From Vibrio anguillarum (lineage in GTDB: Bacteria; Pseudomonadota; Gammaproteobacteria; Enterobacterales; Vibrionaceae), in assembly GCF_001989995.2 (NCBI RefSeq), contig NZ_JAHGUP010000021.1, positions 31,637 to 95,636 on the forward strand: a stretch of DNA of 64,000 nucleotides. The letters are read 5' to 3'. The notes under the pieces were generated by a model. The model made no database searches, was not told where the DNA came from, and worked only from the letters and a program-made list of their open reading frames with translations. Both the position numbers and the translations under genes were made by a program. Numbering within the stretch: position 1 is the first letter of the stretch; each line of letters begins with the position of its first letter. Positions 54,895-63,978 of this stretch are shown here, in pieces.

Positions 54895-55782
54895 ATGGCG
54901 AATAATATGATATATGACCAAGCGAGCGGTTTACGCCGCTTAACTCAACCGTCACTGACCAAAGTCATATCTGTGACTGGTGGTAAAGGTGGTGTGGGTA
55001 AATCTCACGTGACACTCGGCATGGCGATCTGCATGGCTCGTCAAGGCAAAAAAGTCATGGTGTTGGATGCAGACTTAGGTTTAGCTAACGTGGATGTGAT
55101 GCTTGGCATACGCCCGAAGCGAAACTTAGGGCATGTACTGGCTGGCGAGTGTGAACTCAAAGATGCCATCGTCGAGGGGCCTTTTGGGATACGAATAATT
55201 CCAGCGACCTCGGGCACACAGTCGATGACAGAGTTGTCACACGCCCAACATGTTGGTTTAATACGCGCCTTTGGCAGTTTAGAAGATGAGATGGATATTC
55301 TGCTCATCGATACAGCCGCAGGTATTTCTGATATGGTCGTGAGCTTCTGTCGCGCCGCACAAGATGTAGTGATCGTGGTATGTGACGAACCGACATCCAT
55401 CACCGACGCTTACGCGCTGATCAAGCTCTTAAGTCGTGAACACCAAGTGCAACGTTTTAAAATTGTGGCCAATATGGTGAGAAGTTATCGTGAAGGACGG
55501 GAATTATTTGCTAAATTAACTTTAGTGACAGAAAGATTCCTAAATGTGAGCCTTGAACTTGTTGCTTGCATACCTTTGGATGATAAAGTGCGACAAGCAG
55601 TAAAAAAACAAAAAATAGTGGTCGATGCGTTTCCACGGTCACCTGCGGCACTGGCAATCAGCTCGTTGGCAAGTAAAGCGTTAACGTGGCCAATTCCAAG
55701 AACGCCGACAGGCCATCTGGAATTTTTTGTCGAGCGTTTGCTAAATAGAACAGAAAGTGTAGGGGAACCATTCGGTGAATAA
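54895..55782 (+). CDS. flhG: Flagellar number regulator FlhG (FleN)
   Basis: FlhG is a MinD-type ATPase that limits polar flagellar number and stimulates FlhF GTPase activity. The product has 295 residues. The N-terminal DQASGLRRL at 8-16 matches the FlhF-activating DQAxxLR motif. Walker A is KGGVGKS at 31-37, and later ILLIDTAAGISD and DEPTSITDAYALIK follow. The frame is open to 54841 inside flhF, but ATG 54895 gives the family's N-terminus. The gene overlaps fliA by 8 bases. Confidence 0.95.
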   Translation: MANNMIYDQASGLRRLTQPSLTKVISVTGGKGGVGKSHVTLGMAICMARQGKKVMVLDADLGLANVDVMLGIRPKRNLGHVLAGECELKDAIVEGPFGIRIIPATSGTQSMTELSHAQHVGLIRAFGSLEDEMDILLIDTAAGISDMVVSFCRAAQDVVIVVCDEPTSITDAYALIKLLSREHQVQRFKIVANMVRSYREGRELFAKLTLVTERFLNVSLELVACIPLDDKVRQAVKKQKIVVDAFPRSPAALAISSLASKALTWPIPRTPTGHLEFFVERLLNRTESVGEPFGE

Positions 55783-56509
55783 AGCGCTTACTTATGACCA
55801 ACACGGAAACCTAAAGAGCCAACAAGCATTTTTAGAAAAATACTCTGTATTGGTTAAGCGTATTGCACACCATTTAGCAGGTCGCCTGCCACCAAACGTA
55901 TTGGTCGAAGATCTAATACAAGCCGGTATGATAGGCCTACTTGAAGCACAAAAAAATTATGATGGGAGTAAAGGTGCAAGCTTTGAAACCTACGCAGGAA
56001 TTCGAATTCGTGGAGCTATGCTCGACGATATTCGGCGTGGTGATTGGGTTCCACGCTCGGTTCATAAACACAACCGAGAGATAACCCATGCAATTTCAGT
56101 TCTAGAAGGTGAGCTAAACCGAAACCCAACTGATACAGAAGTTGCGAAGTATTTAGGCATGTCGCTGGATCAGTACCATACTGTATTAACTGACATTAAT
56201 TGCTCACGGATTGTCGGAATCGAAGATTTAGGTATTTCTGATGATGCAATTTCTCCTCTGGATGACGATGAAGACAACTCGCCATTTAAGGGAGTCGCCG
56301 ATGAATCGTTTCGTAAAGCATTGGTTGAATCAATAAAATCACTTCCAGAACGTGAAGCTTTGGTACTTTCGCTCTATTATGATGAAGAGCTAAACTTAAA
56401 AGAAATTGGTGAAGTTCTAGGTGTTAGCGAATCCCGCGTTAGCCAGATACTAAGCCAATCTATGCAGCGACTAAGAACGAAGTTAAGTTCTTGGACGCAA
56501 AATGACTAA
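55775..56509 (+). CDS. fliA: Flagellar sigma factor FliA (sigma-28)
   Basis: FliA directs transcription of late flagellar and chemotaxis genes. The product has 244 residues. Region 2 reads [22 protein letters not shown] and [29 protein letters not shown] (abridged), and region 4 reads [36 protein letters not shown] (abridged). The start is GTG at 55775, overlapping flhG by 8 bases. The gene for its antagonist FlgM is not in this window. Confidence 0.96.
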   Translation: MNKALTYDQHGNLKSQQAFLEKYSVLVKRIAHHLAGRLPPNVLVEDLIQAGMIGLLEAQKNYDGSKGASFETYAGIRIRGAMLDDIRRGDWVPRSVHKHNREITHAISVLEGELNRNPTDTEVAKYLGMSLDQYHTVLTDINCSRIVGIEDLGISDDAISPLDDDEDNSPFKGVADESFRKALVESIKSLPEREALVLSLYYDEELNLKEIGEVLGVSESRVSQILSQSMQRLRTKLSSWTQND

Positions 56510-56541
56510 TATCACTGATTTCGAGCTCAGTGGAGGCAATT

Positions 56542-56922
56542 TTGAATAAAAACATGAAGATCCTTATTGTTGACGACTTTTCAACAATGCGCCGTATTGT
56601 TAAGAATCTACTTCGTGATTTGGGCTTCAATAATACCCAAGAAGCAGATGATGGCCTGACAGCGTTGCCTATGCTAAAGAAAGGTGATTTTGAGTTTGTG
56701 GTTACAGACTGGAATATGCCGGGCATGCAAGGCATCGATTTGTTGAAAAATATCCGAGCAGACGCAGAACTTAAGCATCTGCCTGTTCTGATGATCACCG
56801 CAGAAGCAAAACGCGAACAAATCATCGAGGCTGCTCAAGCAGGTGTGAATGGTTATATCGTAAAACCTTTTACTGCTGCTACGCTTAAAGAAAAACTGGA
56901 TAAAATTTTCGAGCGTTTATAA
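56542..56922 (+). CDS. cheY: Chemotaxis response regulator CheY (TTG start)
   Basis: CheY~P binds the flagellar switch protein FliM and sets rotation direction. The product has 126 residues, single receiver domain. The acidic pocket is VDDFST (Asp11, Asp12), the phosphorylated Asp is D56 in TDWNMPG, and Thr and Lys are in MITAEAK and [12 protein letters not shown] chose TTG 56542 because GGAGG lies 5-9 bases upstream and it yields [15 protein letters not shown] 56554 is possible. An in-frame GTG at 56530 overlaps the ribosome site. CheZ follows. Confidence 0.95.
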   Translation: MNKNMKILIVDDFSTMRRIVKNLLRDLGFNNTQEADDGLTALPMLKKGDFEFVVTDWNMPGMQGIDLLKNIRADAELKHLPVLMITAEAKREQIIEAAQAGVNGYIVKPFTAATLKEKLDKIFERL

Positions 56923-56979
56923 AGCGTGTGGTCACAGACAAAAGGTGCTCTATTCATTTATGCGCGAAAAGGCTAATCG

Positions 56980-57696
56980 ATGATTTCATTAGAACAAGCA
57001 AAAGAACTCGTTCAGCTACTGGAAAATGGACAGCAAGATCAGGCGAATCAACTCTTTAAAGAGACCTACGACAAAGCAAGCAATCCAATGCTGCAAGAAA
57101 TAGGCACTTTGACAAGGGAACTGCATGAATCGCTCAAACAGTTCAACCTTGATGAACGGATGGCTGAGATTGCAAATGACGAAATTCCAGATGCAAGGGA
57201 TCGTCTTCAATATGTAATTGATAAAACGGAAGTAGCTGCGAATAAAACAATGGATGCAGTGGATCGATGTATGCCGATCGCTGACAGCCTTCACGAAGGT
57301 TTGTTAAAAGTGCGTCCACAATGGAATGAGTTGATGCATGGGCGTATTGATCTCATTGAGTTTAAAGCACTTTGTCATCGTATTGATGATCTACTATCAC
57401 AAGTTGAAGGCAACAGCAGCGAATTGCGAGGTCAGCTAACTGAGATATTGATGGCTCAAGACTTTCAAGATCTCACTGGCCAAATAATTCGGCGTGTTAT
57501 TACGCTGGTTAATGAAGTTGAGAAACGCCTAGTTGAGATTCTCACTGCCTTTGGGGCTAACCAAATAGAACAAAAAACAGACAAGAAGAACCCATCTATC
57601 GAACCTGAAGGTCCTATTTTGAACCCTCATGAAAGAGCCGATGCGGTTTCATCTCAAGACGAAGTCGATGATTTGTTATCGAGTCTTGGTTTTTAG
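56980..57696 (+). CDS. cheZ: CheY-phosphate phosphatase CheZ
   Basis: CheZ speeds dephosphorylation of CheY~P. The product has 238 residues and is largely helical. The conserved ILMAQDFQDLTGQIIRRVI (about 154-172) contains the catalytic Gln, and the C-terminal peptide DEVDDLLSSLGF (227-238) is the known CheY-binding tail. A variable Asn/Lys/Pro linker lies before the tail. The gene sits between cheY and cheA, 9 bases before the latter. Confidence 0.94.
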   Translation: MISLEQAKELVQLLENGQQDQANQLFKETYDKASNPMLQEIGTLTRELHESLKQFNLDERMAEIANDEIPDARDRLQYVIDKTEVAANKTMDAVDRCMPIADSLHEGLLKVRPQWNELMHGRIDLIEFKALCHRIDDLLSQVEGNSSELRGQLTEILMAQDFQDLTGQIIRRVITLVNEVEKRLVEILTAFGANQIEQKTDKKNPSIEPEGPILNPHERADAVSSQDEVDDLLSSLGF

Positions 57697-57705
57697 GGGT
57701 AACGT

Positions 57706-60000
57706 ATGAGCTACGAATTAGACGACGACATTCTTCAGGACTTTTTGGTTGAAGCAGGTGAAATTCTCGAATTGCTCTCAGAGCAATTGGTTGAACTTGA
57801 GAACAACCCCGAAGACAGGGAGTTATTAAATGCGATTTTCCGCGGTTTCCATACCGTTAAAGGTGGGGCCGGGTTTCTTGCCCTCACCGAGCTGGTTGAG
57901 ACGTGCCACGGTGCCGAGAACGTATTTGATATCTTACGCAATGGCCAAAGAAGTGTAACATCGAGCTTGATGGATACGATGTTACGAGCTTTAGACACCG
58001 TTAACGCACAGTTTCGCGCTGTTCAAGATCAAGAACCCTTAGAGCCTGCAGATCCCGCTCTACTCGATGAACTTCATAAATTGTGTCGTCCTGCTTCTGA
58101 AGATGAAATTGACGAAGTGGAGCCTGTTATTGCTGAAGTTGAAGTCGAGGAAGAGGCCGCTATCGAAGCGCCTGAACCGGAAGTCATTCAACCAGTGGCC
58201 TCAAAGGCTGTCGCGTCAAATTCTATCGATGAAATCACGCAAGATGAATTTGAAAAACTGTTAGACGAATTACATGGCAAGGGCACCGCGCCTAATGCTC
58301 ATTCTGAAAATGCCGCACCGGCGGCCCCAGCGCCTAAAGCCCCAAGTGCATCAGTGGCTGCTAGTGGTGACATTACGGATGACGAATTTGAAAAGCTGCT
58401 TGATGAACTGCACGGCGTAGGCAAAGCTCCAACCGTTGAACCCGCTCCTGAGGTTACAGCGAAACCAACTACTCCGCCTAAATCAACAGCGGCACCTAAA
58501 GCTTCTGCTGGTGGTGGCGATGATTTGATGACGGACGAGGAGTTTGAAAAGCTTCTTGACGAACTGCATGGCTCAGGAAAAGGGCCATTGCCAGAAGAGT
58601 TGGAAATGGCAACCAGACCTGCTTCTGAAAATGTGAAGCCAGCAGAGCCTATAAAACCAACAGAGACCGCAAAACCGAAAGCTGAAGCGGCGAAACCTAC
58701 ACCTGCTCCTCAGCCTAAAGTAACGGCTCCAGCCGCCTCTTCCCCGGCGAAAGCTCCGGTTGCAGTGGCTGAGAAAAAAGAAGTATCAGCACCTGCTGTG
58801 GCTAAAAAAGCGCAAACTCAGCCGGAAACAACAGTCCGTGTTGATACATCAACGCTCGACATCATTATGAACATGATTGGTGAATTGGTGCTAGTGCGTA
58901 ACCGCTTGCTGAGTTTAGGGCTTAATAGCAACGACGAAGAGATGGCAAAAGCGGTGGCTAACCTTGATGTAGTTACTGCGGATTTGCAAGGCGCTGTCAT
59001 GAAAACGCGCATGCAACCGATTAAGAAAGTGTTCGGTCGTTTCCCTCGCGTGGTTCGAGACCTTGCACGTACCCTGAAAAAAGACATCGTGCTTGAAATG
59101 CGCGGTGAAGAAACAGACCTTGATAAAAACTTGGTCGAAGCGCTTGCAGACCCATTGATCCACTTAGTGCGTAACTCAGTTGACCACGGCATTGAAATGC
59201 CTGATGTGCGTAGCAAATCTGGAAAGCCAAGCACGGGTAAAATCATACTCTCAGCTTCGCAAGAAGGTGATCATATTGAGCTAGCTATCGTCGATGACGG
59301 CGGCGGTATGGACCCAGATAAGCTGCGTAGTATTGCGGTTAAACGAGGCATGATGGATGAAGATGCGGCGTCGCGTCTCTCCAATAAAGAGTGTTTTAAC
59401 TTAATCTTTATGGCGGGATTCTCCAGTAAAGAGCAAATTTCAGACATTTCTGGTCGTGGTGTTGGGATGGATGTTGTAAAAACAGCCATCAATACACTCA
59501 ATGGTTCAATTGACATCGATTCTGAGATGGGCAAAGGGACTAAGATTACGATCAAAGTGCCGCTAACACTCGCTATCTTACCGACATTGATGGTTGGGGT
59601 CGCAGGGCATCCATTTGCTCTACCGCTTGCGAGCGTGAATGAAATCTTCCATCTTGATCTTAGCCGGACGAACGTCGTTGATGGACAATTGACCATCATA
59701 GTACGTAAAAAATCGATACCACTCTTCTACTTACAGAATTGGCTAGCACCTAAAGCGGGTAAAATAGAACTGCGTAAAGGTCATGGACATGTTGTTATTG
59801 TTCAGATTGGTAGCCAGCGAGTTGGTTTTGTGGTTGATACCTTAATTGGCCAAGAAGAAGTGGTAATCAAACCACTAGATAAGCTTCTTCAAAAAACACC
59901 GGGTATGGCTGGGGCAACGATTACCAGCGATGGACATATTGCACTAATACTAGATGTGCCAGATTTGCTTAAGCAGTATGCTGCTGCTTCCCGCATTTAA
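57706..60000 (+). CDS. cheA: Chemotaxis histidine kinase CheA with repeated linker motif
   Basis: CheA phosphorylates CheY and CheB in response to chemoreceptors. The product has 764 residues. The P1/Hpt domain (about 1-105) has the phosphorylated His49 in FRGFHTVKGGAGF. A 250-residue Ala/Pro-rich linker (about 130-375) has three copies of DEFEKLLDELHG-type sequence at about 175-196, 221-242 and 272-294. P3 dimerisation (about 378-440) is followed by the P4 ATPase with NSVDHGIE (490-497), DDGGGMD and GRGVGMDVV, and by the P5 CheW-like domain (about 620-764). No canonical P2 (CheY-binding) domain is recognisable; the repeats occupy its place. In vibrios this linker has been reported to bind polar ParP/ParC proteins. 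Confidence 0.96.
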   Translation: MSYELDDDILQDFLVEAGEILELLSEQLVELENNPEDRELLNAIFRGFHTVKGGAGFLALTELVETCHGAENVFDILRNGQRSVTSSLMDTMLRALDTVNAQFRAVQDQEPLEPADPALLDELHKLCRPASEDEIDEVEPVIAEVEVEEEAAIEAPEPEVIQPVASKAVASNSIDEITQDEFEKLLDELHGKGTAPNAHSENAAPAAPAPKAPSASVAASGDITDDEFEKLLDELHGVGKAPTVEPAPEVTAKPTTPPKSTAAPKASAGGGDDLMTDEEFEKLLDELHGSGKGPLPEELEMATRPASENVKPAEPIKPTETAKPKAEAAKPTPAPQPKVTAPAASSPAKAPVAVAEKKEVSAPAVAKKAQTQPETTVRVDTSTLDIIMNMIGELVLVRNRLLSLGLNSNDEEMAKAVANLDVVTADLQGAVMKTRMQPIKKVFGRFPRVVRDLARTLKKDIVLEMRGEETDLDKNLVEALADPLIHLVRNSVDHGIEMPDVRSKSGKPSTGKIILSASQEGDHIELAIVDDGGGMDPDKLRSIAVKRGMMDEDAASRLSNKECFNLIFMAGFSSKEQISDISGRGVGMDVVKTAINTLNGSIDIDSEMGKGTKITIKVPLTLAILPTLMVGVAGHPFALPLASVNEIFHLDLSRTNVVDGQLTIIVRKKSIPLFYLQNWLAPKAGKIELRKGHGHVVIVQIGSQRVGFVVDTLIGQEEVVIKPLDKLLQKTPGMAGATITSDGHIALILDVPDLLKQYAAASRI
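58228..58587 (+). repeat. Three in-frame peptide repeats in the CheA linker
   Basis: Three units at 58228-58293, 58366-58431 and 58519-58587 each encode (D/T)-E/D-EFEKLLDELHG-x-G-x-xP, with spacers rich in Ala, Pro and Lys. DNA differs at wobble positions, so selection acts on the peptide. A weaker cousin, LLDELHKL, occurs at residues 119-126. Confidence 0.85.
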
Positions 60001-60025
60001 ATGAGCACACAATATAAGGACACCC

Positions 60026-61141
60026 ATGGCGATTAGAGTATTAGTCGTTGATGATTCGAGCTTTTTTAGACGGCGTGTGAGTGAAATTATTAACTCTGAC
60101 ACCCGTCTAGAAGTGATTGATGTTGCAACTAACGGTAAAGAAGCCGTAGAAAAAGCGAGAATCTTAAAGCCTGATGTCATCACAATGGATATTGAGATGC
60201 CAGTTATGGATGGCATTACTGCTGTCCGTGAAATTATGGCTGCGAACCCGATCCCGATCTTGATGTTCTCATCGCTGACTCATGATGGTGCCAAAGCAAC
60301 GCTAGATGCTTTAGATGCTGGAGCGTTAGATTTCTTACCGAAAAAATTTGAAGATATTGCCCGTAACCGTGATGAGGCTGTCGCTTTATTACAACAACGG
60401 GTTATTCAAATCGCGTCGAAAAAAGGGATGCTGAGAAGACCTTTGGTTTCACGCCCAGTGCCGAGCACATCATCGCCGTTTGCCAATAGAACAGCGGCTA
60501 CAACGGCGAGTTCCCCTGCGCCGAAATCAATGGGCACATTGGCTCGCTTTAAAGCTACAGGTAAAAAATATCAGTTGACTGCTATCGGTACCTCTACAGG
60601 GGGCCCGGTTGCGTTACAAAAAATATTGACGAAGTTACCTGCGAATTATCCGCATCCGATCGTACTCATTCAACACATGCCTGCCACCTTCACTGCTGCA
60701 TTTGCAAACCGGCTCAACTCACTGTGTAAAATTGAAGTGAAAGAAGCAGAAGATGGTGATGCATTGCGCCCAGGTGTTGCCTATTTGGCTCCGGGTGGTA
60801 AACAGATGATGATTGAGGGCCGTCCGGGTAGTGCTAAATTGCGCATTATCGATGGTGGCGAACGTATGAACTATAAGCCGTGTGTTGATATAACATTCGG
60901 TTCTGCGGCGAAGATCTATGCAGATAAAGTGCTATCAATGATATTGACTGGTATGGGAGCCGATGGTCGTGAAGGGGCTCGAATGTTACAAGCCGCAGGG
61001 GCAACCATTTGGGCTCAGGATGAAGAAAGTTGCGTGGTGTATGGCATGCCGCAAGCTGTCGCAAAAGCGGGGATCTCGTCTGAAGATTTACCGTTAGAGC
61101 GTATATCAGAACGAATGTTAGTTGAAGTTGGCCTCGCATAA
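60026..61141 (+). CDS. cheB: Chemoreceptor glutamate methylesterase CheB
   Basis: CheB removes methyl groups from chemoreceptors and deamidates glutamines, providing adaptation. The product has 371 residues. The N-terminal receiver (about 1-125) has Asp55 in [14 protein letters not shown] Ser/Ala/Pro linker follows. The C-terminal esterase has the catalytic Ser in [15 protein letters not shown], His in [11 protein letters not shown] and Asp in [17 protein letters not shown]. It is cotranscribed with cheA (25 bases) and parC (10 bases). Confidence 0.96.
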   Translation: MAIRVLVVDDSSFFRRRVSEIINSDTRLEVIDVATNGKEAVEKARILKPDVITMDIEMPVMDGITAVREIMAANPIPILMFSSLTHDGAKATLDALDAGALDFLPKKFEDIARNRDEAVALLQQRVIQIASKKGMLRRPLVSRPVPSTSSPFANRTAATTASSPAPKSMGTLARFKATGKKYQLTAIGTSTGGPVALQKILTKLPANYPHPIVLIQHMPATFTAAFANRLNSLCKIEVKEAEDGDALRPGVAYLAPGGKQMMIEGRPGSAKLRIIDGGERMNYKPCVDITFGSAAKIYADKVLSMILTGMGADGREGARMLQAAGATIWAQDEESCVVYGMPQAVAKAGISSEDLPLERISERMLVEVGLA

Positions 61142-61151
61142 AGGAAGTTCA

Positions 61152-61928
61152 ATGATTGTATGGAGTATTGCAAACCAAAAAGGCGGTGTGGGTAAAACAA
61201 CCACAACGATTACGCTTGCCGGTTTGCTAAGTCAGCAAGGCAAAAGAGTGCTGTTGGTCGATACTGACCCTCACGCCTCGCTTACTACATACTTAGGTTA
61301 TGATTCTGATGGCGTGCCCGTCAGCCTGTTTGACCTATTTCAGCAACGTGAGTTAACAGAGCAAAGCGTTACCCCTCTTATCCTAAAAACCGATGTTGAA
61401 GGCATTGATCTCATCCCTGCCCATATGTCTCTAGCCACTTTAGATAGAGTCATGGGCAACCGCAGTGGAATGGGGCTGATTTTGAAACGTGCGCTTCTTG
61501 CATTGCGCCATAATTATGACTACGTATTGATCGACTGTCCTCCAATTTTAGGGGTAATGATGGTTAATGCATTGGCCGCCAGCGATCGTATCTTAATTCC
61601 AGTGCAGACTGAGTTTCTGGCTATGAAAGGGCTCGAAAGGATGATTCGCACCTTAGCCATCATGCAAAAATCTCGTAGTCGATCGTTTAAAGTGACTATC
61701 GTACCGACTATGTACGACAAGCGAACCCGGGCTTCTTTGCAAACGCTGAATCAACTTAAAAAAGATTACCCAGAGCAAGTTTGGAGCTCTGCTGTACCTA
61801 TAGACACCAAGTTTCGTGATGCGAGTTTAAAGCGCTTGCCTGCTTCTCATTTTGCTGAAGGTAGCCGTGGTGTTTTTGCTTATAAACAGTTGCTGATTTA
61901 TTTAGAGAGGCTAGCTATTGATGAGTAG
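61152..61928 (+). CDS. parC: Polar chemotaxis ATPase ParC (ParA/Soj family)
   Basis: ParC is a ParA-like ATPase that targets chemotaxis signalling arrays to the cell pole in vibrios. The product has 258 residues. The deviant Walker A motif is KGGVGKTTTTITL (10-22), and Walker A' region DTDPHASLTTYLG plus YVLIDCPPILGVM follow. It is shorter than chromosome ParA proteins with an N-terminal DNA-binding domain, and there is no parB beside it. The frame is open to 61122, but ATG 61152 with AAGGAAG upstream is the natural start. It overlaps parP by 8 bases. Confidence 0.92.
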   Translation: MIVWSIANQKGGVGKTTTTITLAGLLSQQGKRVLLVDTDPHASLTTYLGYDSDGVPVSLFDLFQQRELTEQSVTPLILKTDVEGIDLIPAHMSLATLDRVMGNRSGMGLILKRALLALRHNYDYVLIDCPPILGVMMVNALAASDRILIPVQTEFLAMKGLERMIRTLAIMQKSRSRSFKVTIVPTMYDKRTRASLQTLNQLKKDYPEQVWSSAVPIDTKFRDASLKRLPASHFAEGSRGVFAYKQLLIYLERLAIDE

Positions 61929-62913
61929 TGGGCCATTTTTATCCAGTGAACAAGCACTCGATGACTACTTTACAGCGTTACTAGATGAAGAAGCGATTGA
62001 ACTTGAGCTGAAAGCGGAAGAGCAAAAAGAATTGTCCCTTGCTGAACCTGAGTTAGCGCTTTCGACATCGGTGCAATCTGTACCGGAAAAAAGTTATTAC
62101 CATGCTGAAGTGGTTGAGTTTGAGCTGCCGAATTTAGATGATGTGCAGCGCTTATTAAGCCAGCTAGAATCAAGTAATCCAGTGGCAGAGTTAGAGCTGG
62201 AAGAGATCATGGAGCAAAACACCGTTCAGATCGCTTTAAAAACTCAACCAGTGACTGAAATTGTTGAAGAGATCCAAGAATGGGATATTCCCGCCGATAC
62301 CTTGGAAACTGAACCTGAAGTTGAAATTCTGACTGCGGCAGACACTGTTGAAGTTGAAGAATTTGCTGTTGACGTGGAAGTGGTTGAGCAACCGACGGCT
62401 GAAGTCGAACTTGAAACGCAAGCGGGCTACTCTGGAATTGGTACATGGCAAAGCACTGCGAGAACACGAGATTTTCAAGTGCTCTATTTTGAAGTGAATG
62501 GCGTGACGTTTGCGGTGCCTCTTGATGAACTTGGGGGGATCCACCGTATGGCAACGCTCAATCATTTAATCGGTCGACCTGCTTGGTACCTTGGACTGCA
62601 AACTAATAAAGATAATCAGCTAGATGTTGTCGATACGGCAAAATGGGTAATGGCAGAAAAGCTCCATGATGATAGCTACAAAGAAGGTTATCAATACATC
62701 GTCATGCTTGGTGACAGTATGTGGGGGTTAGCAAGTACTCAGCTTATGGGTACAGAATTGCTAAGCTCAGAGAAGGTCCGCTGGCGAGAACAGGCAGGCA
62801 AAAGGCCGTGGCTTGCTGGAATGGTAAAAGAAAAAATGTGTGCTTTGATCCATGTTGAAGCATTGATAGCTATGCTTAATGCAGGGCTTGATGTAAAAGC
62901 ACTAGAGAAATAA
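61921..62913 (+). CDS. parP: Array-coupling protein ParP (CheW/AIF-like C-terminus)
   Basis: ParP links the ParC pole-targeting system to chemotaxis arrays and prevents their loss from the pole. The product has 330 residues. The N-terminal ~175 residues are very acidic and low-complexity (runs rich in Glu/Val such as EVEEFAVDVEVVEQP). The C-terminal domain (about 185-330) is CheW-like: FQVLYFEVNGVTFAVPLDELGGI and PWLAGMVKEKMCALIHVEAL. It overlaps parC by 8 bases and precedes cheW by 40 bases. The family-specific role is from published Vibrio work on parP. Confidence 0.88.
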   Translation: MSSGPFLSSEQALDDYFTALLDEEAIELELKAEEQKELSLAEPELALSTSVQSVPEKSYYHAEVVEFELPNLDDVQRLLSQLESSNPVAELELEEIMEQNTVQIALKTQPVTEIVEEIQEWDIPADTLETEPEVEILTAADTVEVEEFAVDVEVVEQPTAEVELETQAGYSGIGTWQSTARTRDFQVLYFEVNGVTFAVPLDELGGIHRMATLNHLIGRPAWYLGLQTNKDNQLDVVDTAKWVMAEKLHDDSYKEGYQYIVMLGDSMWGLASTQLMGTELLSSEKVRWREQAGKRPWLAGMVKEKMCALIHVEALIAMLNAGLDVKALEK

Positions 62914-62953
62914 TAATACATTGATGTCGGAATCGACTTAGAGAGGAAAAGGT

Positions 62954-63448
62954 ATGTCTCAGACTAACGAAGTAGAAGTAAGAAAAGACAAGTCTAACGA
63001 CGAAGTGCTTCAGTGGGTGACGTTCCAACTAGAAGAAGAAACATACGGAATTAATGTAATGCAGGTACGTGAAGTACTCCGCTATACAGAAATTGCACCG
63101 GTACCAGGTGCTCCTGATTATGTTCTTGGCATCATTAACCTACGTGGTAATGTTGTGACCGTCATTGATACACGATCTCGTTTTGGCTTAATGCAAGGTG
63201 AAATCACGGATAATACACGCATTATTGTGATTGAATCTGAGCGCCAAGTGATTGGTATTTTAGTCGATAGCGTTGCGGAAGTAGTTTACCTACGTTCTTC
63301 TGAAATCGATACTACACCAAGTGTTGGTACCGATGAGAGCGCTAAGTTTATCCAAGGCGTGAGCAACCGTGACGGTAAGCTATTGATCCTTGTTGACCTG
63401 AATAAACTGCTAACTGAAGACGAGTGGGACGAGATGGTCCACCTATAA
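62954..63448 (+). CDS. cheW: Chemotaxis coupling protein CheW
   Basis: CheW joins receptors to CheA. The product has 164 residues. The two SH3-like subdomains are visible in VTFQLEEETYGINVMQVREVLRYTEIAPVPGAPDYVLGIINLRGNVVTVIDTR (abridged) with the typical VPGAPDYVLGIINLRG core, then LVDSVAEVVYL and FIQGVSNRDGKLLILVDLNKLL. A GAGAGGAAAAGG ribosome site precedes the ATG. The stop shares a base with the next start (TAATG). Confidence 0.96.
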   Translation: MSQTNEVEVRKDKSNDEVLQWVTFQLEEETYGINVMQVREVLRYTEIAPVPGAPDYVLGIINLRGNVVTVIDTRSRFGLMQGEITDNTRIIVIESERQVIGILVDSVAEVVYLRSSEIDTTPSVGTDESAKFIQGVSNRDGKLLILVDLNKLLTEDEWDEMVHL

Positions 63449-63948
63449 TGAGCGAAGCTATGTTGTTCAGTGCTCCTGTTATTCTTATAGGGAGCGCGGT
63501 TTTTGTTGTTGTATTTTTGTTGCTGGTGTTACTTCGTGTACGTCAGGGACTTGCCCAACAAATTGATCACCAAAGACAACAAGCCCGATCGTTAGATAAG
63601 GAGTTGCAAAAGGCGAATAGACAGCTGTTGGAAATACGCTCAGTTGCTATTGGTCTTGGCCAAAAAGTGACGGATCAGCAGGATCTCATCCAGCATTTAA
63701 ACGAGCGAATTACTGAATTGGAACATGTTGATACGGATGGGCGTTTATACAGCCGAGCGACAAAAATGGTCCAACTCGGTGCTGACATCAATGAGCTTAT
63801 TAAAGAGTGTGAGCTACCTAAAGCTGAAGCTGAGTTGATGATGTCCTTGCAGAAGAAAATTGCAGGGCATGAAAGCATCCCGCCACTGAGTAGTCACCCG
63901 GAAGGTCGCGAGCCGGTGCAAAGTACGAGGCGACCTGCCAAAAAATAG
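63448..63948 (+). CDS. DUF2802 membrane-anchored coiled-coil protein
   Basis: The 166-residue protein belongs to DUF2802. One N-terminal membrane helix (about 8-28, LFSAPVILIGSAVFVVVFLLLVLL) is followed by a coiled coil (about 35-85) and a helical region TKMVQLGADINELIKECELPKAEAELMMSL (abridged; about 104-133) that looks like a small helix-turn-helix-like motif. It starts on the last base of the cheW stop, so it is translated with it. It commonly accompanies cheW in vibrios and other gammaproteobacteria. I know of no demonstrated function. Confidence 0.8.
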   Translation: MSEAMLFSAPVILIGSAVFVVVFLLLVLLRVRQGLAQQIDHQRQQARSLDKELQKANRQLLEIRSVAIGLGQKVTDQQDLIQHLNERITELEHVDTDGRLYSRATKMVQLGADINELIKECELPKAEAELMMSLQKKIAGHESIPPLSSHPEGREPVQSTRRPAKK

Positions 63949-63978
63949 TCGAAAGAGCAAAACTAGAGAGGGAAGCCA

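Noticed and set aside
61152..61928. ParC as a chromosome or plasmid partition ParA near an origin
   Set aside because: There is no parB or parS-like site beside it, it lacks an N-terminal DNA-binding domain, and it is embedded in the chemotaxis operon.
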